A stretch of DNA of 64,000 nt from Fuerstiella marisgermanici (GCF_001983935.1 NZ_CP017641.1:930001-994000); one strand, 5' to 3'; positions 37,224 to 47,849 are shown, counted from the first letter of the stretch. Notes: a model not told the origin generated them from the sequence alone. Numbers and translations: made by a program.

Positions 37224-38939
37224 ATGTCACACGCGACATTACTAATTGTCACCGGCCCTAATCGAGGAGCTCGATTTGATGTTGAGCCCGATGGCGACGA
37301 CACCATCATCGGCCGCAGTGTCGGAACCCGCATCCGCGTGGATGATACCGAAATGTCGCGGCGGCATGCGCGAGTCTTTTATGATGGTCGAGACTTTCGT
37401 TTGCAGGATCTGAACAGCGCAAACGGCACCTACGTGAACGGACGGCGGCAGTCCGATGTGATTCTACATCACGGCGATTCACTGCGCCTTGGAAACACCC
37501 GGCTGACATTCCAAACGGCCGTGGACCAGTCGACTCCAGCAACGCCCTCCAACAGCGTGCACTTTGTCGACGATTCGAAGTCCGGTCAGCATTCCGCCAT
37601 TATTCAGCAGTTGCATGCAGCGTCGGGATCGTCTGAAAGTGTGTGGCCCGACCGCCGATCTGGCTTGGAGCTGCTGTATCAGGTGGCCGAAGAACTGGTG
37701 CATCCGACTCACGCGACCCCCGCTTTGCTGCACCGAATTTTGTGTCTTACCCTGGACGCTGTGCGAGCGGATCGGGGCTGTATTCTGCTGCGGGAATCCA
37801 CCGGCGGTGAGCTCACTCCGATTGTGTTTCATCGCCGTGGGGCGAGCGATGATGCCAACGAACAAATGCCGATTTCGCGAACCATCACCGGCTATGTGTT
37901 GCAGCATGGCAAAGCAGTGCGTACGTCTGATGCGTCGGTCGACACTCGTTTCGACGGTGGCAACAGCATTCTGTCGTCCGGTATTCGAGAGGCGATTTGT
38001 GCTCCAATGCGTGGGCAGGAAGAACTGATCGGCGTCATTTATCTGGACATCACGACTCATCTGACAACCGACGCCACTGTGGCCCGCGCTCCGACTGACG
38101 CGTCGAAAGGCCGACTCACGGACGAGCATTTAAGATCGGTCCTCGCCGTCGCACGACAAAGTGCGCTCGCGGTCGAAGCTCGTCGTTTTCATGATGCATT
38201 CTTAAAAGCCGAACGTTTTGCTGCGATGGGCCAGACCATCACAGTACTTAGTCACCACATCAAGAACATTCTTCAGGGTGTGAAGGGTGGCGGGTTTTTG
38301 ATTCAAACGGGACTCGACAAATCCGATGAAGAAATGATTCGACAGGGTTGGGGGATCATTGAACGAAACCAAAATCGCATCAATCAACTGGTGATGGATA
38401 TGCTTTCCTTCAGCAAGGAACGCATGCCCGTTTTGAAAGCCGACAATCTGAACAAGGTGTGCGAAGAAGTGGCCGAACTGGCTCGCACCACTGCCAGTGA
38501 AAACGATGTTTCTTTCGAGTTTCGACCGGGAGAGCATGTTCCGCTGGCCGAATTCGATCACGAAGGCATTCACCGTGCAGTGCTGAACATTGTGATCAAC
38601 GCGATCGATGCCGTGTCGGAACGCGACGACGGAATCGTTGTGCTGCAAACGAGCTACGATCGAGGCACCGACGTAATGCTGGTGGCCGTGACTGACAATG
38701 GCCCCGGCATTCCGAAAGAACAACGGCAGGTCGTTTTCAACGTGTTCGAATCGTCAAAAGGTTCGCGCGGCACGGGGATTGGGTTGCCGGTGAGTCGCAA
38801 AATTATTCGCGAACACGGCGGCAAAATCAAAATCGAAGGCGCACCCGGCGAAGGGACTCGCTTTGTCCTGTCATGGCCCCGTGGAAATCCGAAGACGGAA
38901 ACCATCCGACTTGACGGAATGACCGAAGTCAGCGATTAA
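37224..38939 (+). CDS. FHA-GAF sensor histidine kinase
   Basis: 571 residues without membrane segments, so a cytosolic sensor. The FHA domain (~1-100) has 'GRSVGTRIRVDDTEMSRRHA' and 'LNSANGTYVNGR', for phosphothreonine recognition. A GAF domain (~150-320) follows, with 'RADRGCILLRE' and 'LIGVIYLDITT'. The dimerisation/phosphoacceptor region has 'SHHIKNILQGVKGG' (His ~344) and the ATPase domain 'NIVINAIDAVSE', 'DNGPGIPKE' and 'GTGIGLPVSRKII'. No response regulator is adjacent. An FHA domain on a histidine kinase suggests crosstalk with Ser/Thr kinases such as the one at 4157-7849, but that is only inference. It is followed after 7 bp by a ketoacyl synthase gene. Confidence 0.92.
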   Translation: MSHATLLIVTGPNRGARFDVEPDGDDTIIGRSVGTRIRVDDTEMSRRHARVFYDGRDFRLQDLNSANGTYVNGRRQSDVILHHGDSLRLGNTRLTFQTAVDQSTPATPSNSVHFVDDSKSGQHSAIIQQLHAASGSSESVWPDRRSGLELLYQVAEELVHPTHATPALLHRILCLTLDAVRADRGCILLRESTGGELTPIVFHRRGASDDANEQMPISRTITGYVLQHGKAVRTSDASVDTRFDGGNSILSSGIREAICAPMRGQEELIGVIYLDITTHLTTDATVARAPTDASKGRLTDEHLRSVLAVARQSALAVEARRFHDAFLKAERFAAMGQTITVLSHHIKNILQGVKGGGFLIQTGLDKSDEEMIRQGWGIIERNQNRINQLVMDMLSFSKERMPVLKADNLNKVCEEVAELARTTASENDVSFEFRPGEHVPLAEFDHEGIHRAVLNIVINAIDAVSERDDGIVVLQTSYDRGTDVMLVAVTDNGPGIPKEQRQVVFNVFESSKGSRGTGIGLPVSRKIIREHGGKIKIEGAPGEGTRFVLSWPRGNPKTETIRLDGMTEVSD

Positions 38940-38946
38940 GTCCGAC

Positions 38947-40227
38947 ATGTTCACTTTCAACAGCGACGATTCAGTTGACCGCCATGTTGTGTGCACCGGC
39001 ATCGGAATGGTGACGCCACTGGCGATCGGGCGTGAGGCCTCGTGGGCGAACCTGCTAAACGGTGACCACGCCGCTCGTCCATTGCGACAGGATGAAATCG
39101 ATCACCATTCGCAGTTGTGTGACTTGCTACGCCGCACGCCAGGAGGTGCCATCGTCGATCACGCGGCCGTGCGCGAAGCTGCGTTGTCCTGCTCCGATTC
39201 GCTGCCCACAGTCCTACTGGATGACCCGTTGAACAGCATGATTGTGGTCGCTTTGGTAGAAGCGATGACTGATGCGGGTTTAGGACCGGCAGAATTGTCC
39301 CCGCAGCGAACCGGGTGCATTATTGGGACCAGCAAGGCCAGCCTGCGAGCTATGGAAGGCGTCACGAATGCCGTCGTGCGAGGCGACATCCCCAACAGCG
39401 GTCAGTGGCGAAACGGATTTCTGTCGGATGGACCGTTACGAGCGGCTGTTGCTGTGCTGGGAGGCGTCAGCGAAACTGCGACTCCGATTGCTGCGTGCGC
39501 TACGGGACTGGTGAGCGTCATTCAGGCGGCGGCGTTGATTCGGTCAGGACAGTGCGACGTTTGTGTCGCCGGCAGTGCCGATGCGTCGCTGCGAGCTTCC
39601 GTGTTGGCATCGTTTCATCGGCTGGGTGTGACTTCAAAGAATTCCGACCCGGCTACCGCCTGCCGTCCCTTCGACGCTGACCGCGATGGCTTCGTCATAG
39701 GCGAAGGTGGCGCCGTGTTCGTGCTGGAATCTGCCGCACACGCGGAGGCTCGAGGTGCTAAAGCTTACGGCAAACTATTGGCCGGCAACTGGATGACTGA
39801 TCCCACGGGAGTCACTCAAGTCGACACCAGCGGTGCCGTCGTGGCCGATGTCGTCAAACCGTTGGTGGAAGCGTCGAACATAGCAAACGCTGAGCCCGGG
39901 TTTTACTGCTTGCATGGGACCGGGACTGTTTCGAACGATCTGGCGGAAGCAAACGGTTTGTTTACAGCCGTCGGTCGCAAAGTTCCGGCGTACGGAATCA
40001 AGGGAGCGATCGGGCACTTGCTGGGAGCCGCAGGCAGCGTCGAGTTCGCCACGATGCTGCTGGCGTTACGTGACCGAACAATTCCAGCCACGCTTAATCT
40101 GCAAAACATCGACTCGAAGTGCCCAGTGGGAGTGTCGAACGCGAATGTCGAAACCAGCGCAGATACTGCGACGAAGCTGTCGCTTGGCTTCGGCGGCCAT
40201 GTTGCGGCTGTGGTCGTTAGTCGTTGA
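38947..40227 (+). CDS. Beta-ketoacyl-ACP synthase (FabF-like)
   Basis: A 426-residue condensing enzyme. The catalytic triad is intact: Cys ~184 in 'PIAACATGLVSV', His ~323 in 'LHGTGTVSND' (FabF usually TPLND) and His ~357 in 'KGAIGHLLGAAGSVEF' with Lys five residues before. 'GMVTPLAIGREASW' marks the N-terminal thiolase half. No ACP, ketoreductase or malonyl transferase gene is adjacent, so this is a stand-alone copy, possibly for a specialised lipid or polyketide. It starts 7 bp after the histidine kinase, so both are probably one operon. Its last 11 bp overlap the end of the convergent PPK2 gene. Confidence 0.92.
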   Translation: MFTFNSDDSVDRHVVCTGIGMVTPLAIGREASWANLLNGDHAARPLRQDEIDHHSQLCDLLRRTPGGAIVDHAAVREAALSCSDSLPTVLLDDPLNSMIVVALVEAMTDAGLGPAELSPQRTGCIIGTSKASLRAMEGVTNAVVRGDIPNSGQWRNGFLSDGPLRAAVAVLGGVSETATPIAACATGLVSVIQAAALIRSGQCDVCVAGSADASLRASVLASFHRLGVTSKNSDPATACRPFDADRDGFVIGEGGAVFVLESAAHAEARGAKAYGKLLAGNWMTDPTGVTQVDTSGAVVADVVKPLVEASNIANAEPGFYCLHGTGTVSNDLAEANGLFTAVGRKVPAYGIKGAIGHLLGAAGSVEFATMLLALRDRTIPATLNLQNIDSKCPVGVSNANVETSADTATKLSLGFGGHVAAVVVSR

Positions 40228-41020
40228 TCGTGATCCCGGACAGGTCTTCTGATGTGGGATACTGCGGATTCATCTCTTTCAGCGTGTCGACCATCGTCCG
40301 CATGATGGCCAGATTGCGATACCACTTCTGGTCTGCGGGGATCAAATACCACGGAGCGTGTTCCGTCGTGCAGTTGTTCAGCATGTCCTGAAACGCAAGC
40401 TGATAGTCATCCCACTGAGCTCGTTTGTTCAGGTCGTCGACGTCGAACTTCCAGTGCTTGTCTGGCTGGTCCAGTCGATCCTGCATGCGTTCACGCTGTT
40501 CCTTTTTCGAAATATGCAGGAAGAACTTTAAGATGGTCGTGCCGGAATCGACCAGGTGCTTTTCGAACTGATTAATCACTTCATACCGCGGCTGCCAAAC
40601 CGACTTCGGCACGATATTGTGAACTCGCACGACCAAAACGTCTTCGTAGTGCGACCGGTTGAAGACACCAATCATGCCCTTCGCCGGCACGGCTTTGTGG
40701 ATGCGCCAGAGAAAGTCATGAGCCAGTTCCAATTCGCTGGGCTTCTTGAAGGAAGTCACTCGGACGCCCTGCGGATTCACTCCTTTGAAGGCGTGGCGAA
40801 TGGTTCCGTCTTTTCCGCCAGCATCCATCGCCTGCAGGACCACCAGCAGTTTCTGTTTGCCTTCTGCATACAACTTTCGTTGCCATTCAATAAGTTCGTT
40901 TCGCAGCGAGTAAAATTCCTTTTCCGCTTCGTCGCGATCGTCGTGAAAGTCTTTCCCTCGACTGCTGACTTCGTCAATGCGGATCGGTGTTGAAGGGCTA
41001 AGTCGGTGAGTGTCGGGCAT
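40217..41020 (-). CDS. ppk2: Polyphosphate kinase 2 family protein
   Basis: 267 residues from ATG 41020 (a TTG at 41035 also opens the frame). PPK2 signatures are the Walker A-like 'QAMDAGGKDGTIRHAFKGVN' and Walker B/lid 'VFNRSHYEDVLVVRVHN', followed by 'RMQDRLDQPDKHWKFDVDDL'. The enzyme moves phosphate between polyphosphate and nucleotides. This single-domain form with RSHYEDVLVVRV resembles the class that phosphorylates AMP/ADP, though direction and nucleotide cannot be fixed from sequence. It stands alone, convergent with the ketoacyl synthase gene (11 bp overlap) and divergent from the giant TPR gene. Confidence 0.93.
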   Translation of the reverse strand: MPDTHRLSPSTPIRIDEVSSRGKDFHDDRDEAEKEFYSLRNELIEWQRKLYAEGKQKLLVVLQAMDAGGKDGTIRHAFKGVNPQGVRVTSFKKPSELELAHDFLWRIHKAVPAKGMIGVFNRSHYEDVLVVRVHNIVPKSVWQPRYEVINQFEKHLVDSGTTILKFFLHISKKEQRERMQDRLDQPDKHWKFDVDDLNKRAQWDDYQLAFQDMLNNCTTEHAPWYLIPADQKWYRNLAIMRTMVDTLKEMNPQYPTSEDLSGITIND

Positions 41021-41160
41021 GGCACAATCTGTCAATAATTCCGATGGGCAAGCAAAGTGTCCGGACGTCGATTTGTCTTGAGTGTCACTCGACTATACTT
41101 TAGACGGCCCCTCCCACCAACATCTTCACGCCGAATATGTCCCCGATTGTATCGCATCTT

Positions 41161-44100
41161 ATGAGTATCGTTCGAATCATTCGCGTCGCGGCAATGGCGA
41201 TTGTGTTGTTTGCCTCGATTCCTCCAGGTGCGGCCGACGAACGCGGGCCGGCGGCTCAGCAGCAAAAGATCGCTGATCGTTACCTGTCACTTCTGAAGCG
41301 AAATCCTCGCTTCGGCACAGCGTTGGACAAGGTCTACGAATTTCGAACGCAGCGTGGGACGCTGGATGAATTCGTGACGACGTTGCAGGACGCAGCGAAA
41401 AATTCTTCCGACGCTGCCGAACAAATGATCGTGGGGATGATCGAGACCAAACGCGACCGACAGTCGCTCGCCGTCATCGCATTCCGGTCGGCAGAAAAAC
41501 AGCGAATGGATGATCCGGTCGCGTCGTGGTATCTGGGCCAGGCGCTGGGCGCGATTGGAGAACGCGCAGATGCCGCTGGGGCGCTGGAACGAGCGATCCA
41601 GCGAAAGCCTGCCCGAGTCGACTTATTGGAAATCTATCAACAATTGGGGCGACTTTATCAGCGGCTGCAGCAACCCGAAAAGGCGTTGCAGGTTTGGGAA
41701 CGAATGGAAGCCGCATTCCCTGACGACACGGAAGTGCAGGTTCAGATCGCTGAAGCGCTAGTGGAGTCGGGGCAGCAAGAAGCGGCGCTGGAGCGGTTTC
41801 AGAAACTGGCCAAACAGCAAGGCGATCCCTATCAGCGGATGCAGTACGAAATCAGAGCGGCCGAGATTCAGTTGCAGTTAGGGGCGATTCGTGAAGCGTT
41901 GCTGACGTTGGACGACCTGTCGGATCAGGTGAAGCCGTCTAGTTGGTTGTTCGGCGATATTCGTCGGCGCATCGAAGACGTCTATCGTCAGACCAACGAC
42001 GATAGCGGTCTGGCTGCTTACTTTCAGACGCGGCTAAAGCGACACCCCGACGACCTTGATGCCATGACAAGGCTGGCTCAATGTTTGACCCGCCTCGACC
42101 GCGCTGACAAAGCGGAACAATGGCTGAAGCACGCCGTTGAGAAGGCACCTTCCGATATCAAGCTGCACGATGCTTTGATCGCTCACCTCGTCCAGCAGGA
42201 AAAATTTAAAGTTGCAATCAGCCAGTTCGAACAACTGGCGAAGGACGACCTCGCAACGGCCGAACACATCGAACGCTGGGGGCTTCTGTATTTGCAACGC
42301 GCTGACGTGCCGGAGTCGCAACGCCAACAACTTGCGATTCAGGTCTGGCAGCGACTACTGGCGAGCAACGAAACGAATGCGGCCATCTTAAGTCGTGTGG
42401 CCGAACTGCACCGCAAGGCAAAAAGCGACGGCACGGCTATTGAATTTTATGAGCAGGCGATTGCTGCGGCTCCGCACGATTTACAGTACAGGGAACGCCT
42501 GGGCGAATACCTACACGAACTAAATCGGCCGGACGACGCGAAAGCGGCGTGGCAAAAAATGGCCGTCGGCGAACATCGCAGCTCGACGAATCTTGTACGC
42601 CTGGCCGAAACGCTTCAGAAGTTTGGATACAAGTCCGAAGCGCTGGCGGCGATGCTGGATGCCTGCCGTCTGAACCCGGAATTCAACCATCGCCTGCAGT
42701 GCGCCAGCATGTTGCGGGACGCCGGCCGGATCGACGATTCGCTGCAGCAGTTGGAAGCCGCCGAACAGCAGGCCGCGTCGCCTTTGGAACATGAGCGTGC
42801 GCAACAGGAACGCATTCAAACCTTCATCGCAGGCGACCTGCTGCAAACGAAGATTCAGGAAATTGCTCAGCGGATGGACGGCGAAACGGCGTCCGCCGAA
42901 CAATGGATGACGTTGGCTCTGTATCAGGAAGCCGACAGCGATTTTGCGTCCGCCATTGAGTCAGCTCAGAAAGCGGTCCGGCTTTCCCCGCAGTCGAGCA
43001 ATGTGCTGAAGGTGGTCGCGCGAGTTGCTGAGAAGGCGGGGTTGCTGGCAGATGCGGCTGAAGCGTATGCAAAACTCGCCGCAAGTGATCTGCGTTTCCA
43101 AACCGTGCATCTCGAAAAAAGAGCGGACCTGTTGCGTCGATTGGGACGCAAAGATTCCGCTCTGGAAGCGGGCCGCCAACTTTTGGCAGCCGCGCCGGAC
43201 AACCCGCAGCACTATCGCTTTTTTGCGGACTTGTGTTTCCAGCTTGGGCAACTGGATGCCGGACTGGAAGCACTGCGTCAGGGTGTGCGGATCAATCCCA
43301 CAGACGTGGCAACTTTGCAGGCGGCGGGGCAGGCACTCGCGGATCGCTTTCGCACTGACGAAGCGATCGAATTCTACTGGCGAGCTTTCGATGCGGCGGA
43401 AGACGTCGAACAAAAAATTCACTTTATTCAGGCACTCACGCATCTCTATCTTCGCAGTGAAAGCTTCGACAAACTGGTCAACCGGCTACAGGACCAAATG
43501 CGTGACGAAGATTTTCAGAAGACGGCCTTGTTGTGTCTTGCGAATGCCTATCGAACGGCCGGCGATCCGGGAATGACGCGACAAACTCTTGAACGCCTTT
43601 TAGCTGACGACGCGAACAATGCGGCGCTGTTGTCTGAATTATCGGTGCTGGCAGAACAGCAGTCAGAATTCGGTGCGGCCGTCAAATTCCAACAGCGCCT
43701 GCACACGGTGGCTCCGTCCAGCAAGTCGGCCGCTCGACTGGCCAACCTGTTGTTACGTTCCGGTGACATCGACTCGGCCGAAGCTTTGTGGCTGCGACTC
43801 TCGGATCCGGCCGCCGATCCGCTGGAGGTTTTGCAATCGATTGACGACCTGATCCTCGAAGAAAAACCGCAGATCGCGCGACGGCTGGCAAACCAGGTTC
43901 TGGAGCGGAACCCCGATGATTGGGAGGCCATTTTGCGGATGGCCGTTATTTCGTGGAGCGAAGCCAATATGGCGGACGCGGCGACGTTCAGCGATCAAAT
44001 ATTGGCGATGCCGCATTCCGTGCTTAGCCCTTCGCGATCTGCGCAACGTCGCCTTGGACCAACCATTACTGAAACCGGAGACGACCTGTGGAATGTTACT

Positions 44101-47100
44101 CCTGCAGAGTTGGACGAATTTTCGCAGCACTTTCTGTTGCTGTCGTCGTGGACGAAAATGAATGGTGGGCGGTATCGTCCGAGTGCTACTACTAACGCGG
44201 CATGGTCGGCCGAATCGTTCGGGCAAGCTCGAGCCACAGCTGTGTTCCTGAAATGTGCCCACGCTATTCGAACCAAAACCTTAGACCAGTTTGTGCTCAG
44301 TCTAAGTCGCGACAATTCTGACGATGGCCGATCAGCTTTCGAACAAGCACTGGCCGCCTGGGATCTCTATCACGTCCACAAAACGCTTTACTACGTTGCA
44401 GACGCGAACCGTGGCATGGCGACGACTCTGACACTGTCGGCTTTGTCAAAACGTTCTGAACCCTTAGCCTGCTTCGCTTTCGTCGCGGCCGCTGAAACTG
44501 CCGTGAGCCGTGCACCGTGGAGCCCTCTCGGCCAGCTGTCGTCTCGCTTAAGTAGCGAACAGATAGGGCAGCTTGTTGAGGCATTCAAATGTGTTAGGGA
44601 AACTCACCCGGACTGGCCCTGCAATCCCCAATTCGTCGTCCAGCAGCTGCAAGCGGTTGGGAAGGCGGCGGAAGCCAATGAGATCCTGGAATATCTTGTG
44701 CGAGCGGACGCCACGCCCGCCGACCTTTCCACCGCGATCGAGATCGCCAGTCGCAGCAAGGACTTTGCCCGAGTGTTGACGCTGACTTCGCGGCTGATTG
44801 AATCCGGCCACGTAACTCCGACTACCGGGCAGGCCAATCCATTTCGTCGGCTGGGGCAAAAGTATGCCGAAATCGCTTCGCAACGATCCGCGAGGCGAGA
44901 CTTTGACACCGTCGACAGCATGTTGCTGGAGTTTCTGCGATTGAAGTCGGCAGTCCATGCCGCGGGGGCCGTGCTGCGTGGGCAAGCCGATGTACCGCTC
45001 AGCCAGTTCGCTACTGGAAACTACAGCATCTATTTCGACGGTCGCGTCGCGCGGACGCAAAACACGACGACACTGGCGTCCGAAGGGTTCTTCACGCCGA
45101 CAGATCTGACATTCTTCGTCAACCTGCTCACGTTTTACGACGGCCAACCGCTTCCCCGCTTACTTTCGCTGATCGAAGATTTCAAAGCCAGCCAGACGGG
45201 CGAAACAGCGGCGATGAGCGAAATGGCGATGGCTCATCTTTGTTTCCTGGCCGACGCACGTGAGGACGCCATTGTGCATCTGGTGCGGGCGGCCGAGTTG
45301 ATGCCGGAACACGCGGGCCTTCGACTTCAGATTGCTCGCTATCACTTTGAACAGGACAATCACGCGGAAGCGTTGGCCCTGTTGAACACGATCGAATCAG
45401 CCGCGCCTGATGTCGTGCGTAAACGCGAGTTACTCGCGTTGGAGCTGGCAACTACGCTGGGCAAGACTGATCGTGCTCGCACCGCCGCCGAACGATTGTT
45501 TGGCTTGCGATTGCCAACAAGTGCGGCAATGCCGCTGGCAACTTCGATGAAAAAACTTGGCATGGACGAGATGGCAGACGCACTGTTGACTCGCGTTCAG
45601 CGAAGTACGGGCAACGACGTAAATGCGATGGCCGTACTTATGAGGACCAGCTATGGCGAAGGTCACAAGCGAATTGCCACTGAGATTGCTCATCAGATTC
45701 TGACCGAAACCGAAGGCCGTTCGCAGGGTTCAAGACAGGGCGTTTCGTTGGATGGTATTCGCAAATCGGCGTTGCGGATTCTGGGCGATTCTGACCGTTT
45801 GAAGCATTCGATTCTGCGAATTGAACAACAGCTTGCGCGGTCACCCGATTCGATTTCACTGAACGAAAGGCTGCTGGAATACTACGTTGCTGTTGGGCGA
45901 GCGGACGACGCGGAGGTCCTGAAAACTCGCGTTCAGAAACTCCGACCCACAACAATTGACTCGCTGATTCGCGATGCAGAAATGCATGAAGCACGCGGCC
46001 GGTTCTCGGAAGCGGCTGACGTATACCTGCAGATTCTCGACAAAGATCCGCAGCGATACGCTCAGAATTACTACCAGTACCTGCGCACGTTTCGCAGTGG
46101 CGGTCGGTTGACCGACCTGGGCGACTGGCTGCTGAAACGGGACTTGAAGAAGCTGCAGAATAATTATTTTGTCGTCAGCGAAACGATTCAGACTATGCTG
46201 GCAGACGACGGTCGCGGGCAGCCAGCAGCCGCAGCGACGCGTGCTCTGGCGTTGAAGTTGTTCGAAGGCGCGTGGCAGGCGTTTCCAGATAATCGTGGCT
46301 TCCTCATCAGCCAGGTTCAGGATGAAAGCATATGGCTTTCAGACCGAGCTCTGGAGTTTGCAAAGGTCGGCTTGATTCCCGAGTCGGATCAGCAGGCTGT
46401 CGCTCGACCGTGGCTGGGTGTGGCCGGAAAGTTAAAACTCCTCGATGGCGGCCATACACAGGGCACACTGAACCGGCTGTGCAACGCATTGGAAAGCCAG
46501 GATGCGTTGGCGGAATTCACGCCGCTCGTGAAGACGGCGACGGAGAAGTTTCCGTCCTGGCATGGTGGTCGTTTGCTGCTGGCCGCGTTGTTGGCCAGGA
46601 GCGGTGACATTGACCAGTCCGTGACGTCACTGGAATCAGTGTCCGAGAACGCGGATGTCAAATTCGTTCCGATGGAAGTGGCGCTCGTTGTTGTGACCGA
46701 GTTGGCCCACGCGGATAGCCGTCTACACCCGCCGATGATCGCTCTCTTGGAAACAGCGGCGGAATCAAGAGTGAGCTCCGAACAATCGAACTACCCTCAT
46801 TCCGCCACGCGGTGGCTGGCCGAGCTTTACGTGGAACAGGATCGTCGACAAGACGCACGACAACAGATTGAGCAGTTCCTGCGTTCAGCGGCGGAAGGTT
46901 CGCCAGCGGCCGACGGGCCGTCTTACGCCAGAAGACTCAACGAACAGAATCGTTTTGCAGCCGCACAGCACTTACTGGAACTCGGCTTCCCCCTGCACGC
47001 GCTGCGAGCGTTTCGGCAACTTCGCACGGAACTCCCCCCCGTCACGAGACGGCAGGTCGGGAATTCGCAGCTCACGCAAAACGTCGTTCTTCAAGCAGAA

Positions 47101-47841
47101 CTTCGTGCTCAGCGAGCGATTACCGCAACGACCGTTTTTGACTTTCTGGCCGACTCGCTCGCGAGTGATTTCAAGCCGACAACCGACGATGCGGTGGAGG
47201 CCGAAGACGCCGCGAACCGACCGGCTATTGACCTGATGCTGTCGCTGCAGTCGCGGAAGAAAGGCGAGCCCGCAACACTACACAGTCCCGTGCTTTCTGC
47301 TGCACGCGACGCGGGCTCGTCATCTGAATTGAGTGAACAACAAAGAAACGTGATCAAGCAGGCACTGTCGACCGCCAAAGATTCGGAATCGACGCTGGCC
47401 GTGTTCACTGCGGTCTATGCGAATGCAGCGCAGGATACCGAATTGGAAGATCTGGCGTTTGACCAGCTACGTGCGGTCGTCGGAACGAATCTGCGACAAA
47501 GCGATGATCGTCCTCACCCAGACACGGCGTTGTGGTTTGCCGCGAAAGTCGCCGCCACATCGAAGCGGCATCAGAGTCTCGCGGGCGACCTCGCCAATCG
47601 AGCCGAACGGGCGGCAGCGCAGTCGGCGGACCCTCGCTGGCTGACGGCGATTTTGCAGGAACGTGCCGAACGAGCGATTGCAAACGGCGAACTGATGGAA
47701 GCGGAACAGGTGTGGACTCGTCAGTTGGACGCGATCCTGAATGGGGCGTCATCATCTGGCGAAGCTGCCAATTCCACAGCCCCGTCCTCATCTGCACTGC
47801 AGGAACTTCGTAAGCGGCTGCTAAACAAAAGGGCCGGCTGA
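41161..47841 (+). CDS. Giant secreted TPR protein (about 2226 residues)
   Basis: A very large exported repeat protein. ATG 41161 starts a signal peptide ('MSIVRIIRVAAMAIVLFASI'); another in-frame ATG at 41137 is possible. From ~50 to 950 it is a nearly continuous TPR solenoid ('DPVASWYLGQALGAIGERAD', 'NPQHYRFFADLCFQLGQLDA'). The middle (~950-1350) is less regular, with a non-TPR insert including 'GNYSIYFDGRVARTQNTTT'. TPRs then resume toward the C-terminus. It has no lipobox or membrane anchor beyond the leader. Such lengths suggest a periplasmic or wall-associated scaffold. Partners unknown. It ends 8 bp from the convergent rsgA stop. Confidence 0.9.
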   Translation: MSIVRIIRVAAMAIVLFASIPPGAADERGPAAQQQKIADRYLSLLKRNPRFGTALDKVYEFRTQRGTLDEFVTTLQDAAKNSSDAAEQMIVGMIETKRDRQSLAVIAFRSAEKQRMDDPVASWYLGQALGAIGERADAAGALERAIQRKPARVDLLEIYQQLGRLYQRLQQPEKALQVWERMEAAFPDDTEVQVQIAEALVESGQQEAALERFQKLAKQQGDPYQRMQYEIRAAEIQLQLGAIREALLTLDDLSDQVKPSSWLFGDIRRRIEDVYRQTNDDSGLAAYFQTRLKRHPDDLDAMTRLAQCLTRLDRADKAEQWLKHAVEKAPSDIKLHDALIAHLVQQEKFKVAISQFEQLAKDDLATAEHIERWGLLYLQRADVPESQRQQLAIQVWQRLLASNETNAAILSRVAELHRKAKSDGTAIEFYEQAIAAAPHDLQYRERLGEYLHELNRPDDAKAAWQKMAVGEHRSSTNLVRLAETLQKFGYKSEALAAMLDACRLNPEFNHRLQCASMLRDAGRIDDSLQQLEAAEQQAASPLEHERAQQERIQTFIAGDLLQTKIQEIAQRMDGETASAEQWMTLALYQEADSDFASAIESAQKAVRLSPQSSNVLKVVARVAEKAGLLADAAEAYAKLAASDLRFQTVHLEKRADLLRRLGRKDSALEAGRQLLAAAPDNPQHYRFFADLCFQLGQLDAGLEALRQGVRINPTDVATLQAAGQALADRFRTDEAIEFYWRAFDAAEDVEQKIHFIQALTHLYLRSESFDKLVNRLQDQMRDEDFQKTALLCLANAYRTAGDPGMTRQTLERLLADDANNAALLSELSVLAEQQSEFGAAVKFQQRLHTVAPSSKSAARLANLLLRSGDIDSAEALWLRLSDPAADPLEVLQSIDDLILEEKPQIARRLANQVLERNPDDWEAILRMAVISWSEANMADAATFSDQILAMPHSVLSPSRSAQRRLGPTITETGDDLWNVTPAELDEFSQHFLLLSSWTKMNGGRYRPSATTNAAWSAESFGQARATAVFLKCAHAIRTKTLDQFVLSLSRDNSDDGRSAFEQALAAWDLYHVHKTLYYVADANRGMATTLTLSALSKRSEPLACFAFVAAAETAVSRAPWSPLGQLSSRLSSEQIGQLVEAFKCVRETHPDWPCNPQFVVQQLQAVGKAAEANEILEYLVRADATPADLSTAIEIASRSKDFARVLTLTSRLIESGHVTPTTGQANPFRRLGQKYAEIASQRSARRDFDTVDSMLLEFLRLKSAVHAAGAVLRGQADVPLSQFATGNYSIYFDGRVARTQNTTTLASEGFFTPTDLTFFVNLLTFYDGQPLPRLLSLIEDFKASQTGETAAMSEMAMAHLCFLADAREDAIVHLVRAAELMPEHAGLRLQIARYHFEQDNHAEALALLNTIESAAPDVVRKRELLALELATTLGKTDRARTAAERLFGLRLPTSAAMPLATSMKKLGMDEMADALLTRVQRSTGNDVNAMAVLMRTSYGEGHKRIATEIAHQILTETEGRSQGSRQGVSLDGIRKSALRILGDSDRLKHSILRIEQQLARSPDSISLNERLLEYYVAVGRADDAEVLKTRVQKLRPTTIDSLIRDAEMHEARGRFSEAADVYLQILDKDPQRYAQNYYQYLRTFRSGGRLTDLGDWLLKRDLKKLQNNYFVVSETIQTMLADDGRGQPAAAATRALALKLFEGAWQAFPDNRGFLISQVQDESIWLSDRALEFAKVGLIPESDQQAVARPWLGVAGKLKLLDGGHTQGTLNRLCNALESQDALAEFTPLVKTATEKFPSWHGGRLLLAALLARSGDIDQSVTSLESVSENADVKFVPMEVALVVVTELAHADSRLHPPMIALLETAAESRVSSEQSNYPHSATRWLAELYVEQDRRQDARQQIEQFLRSAAEGSPAADGPSYARRLNEQNRFAAAQHLLELGFPLHALRAFRQLRTELPPVTRRQVGNSQLTQNVVLQAELRAQRAITATTVFDFLADSLASDFKPTTDDAVEAEDAANRPAIDLMLSLQSRKKGEPATLHSPVLSAARDAGSSSELSEQQRNVIKQALSTAKDSESTLAVFTAVYANAAQDTELEDLAFDQLRAVVGTNLRQSDDRPHPDTALWFAAKVAATSKRHQSLAGDLANRAERAAAQSADPRWLTAILQERAERAIANGELMEAEQVWTRQLDAILNGASSSGEAANSTAPSSSALQELRKRLLNKRAG

Positions 47842-47849
47842 AAAGCGAT

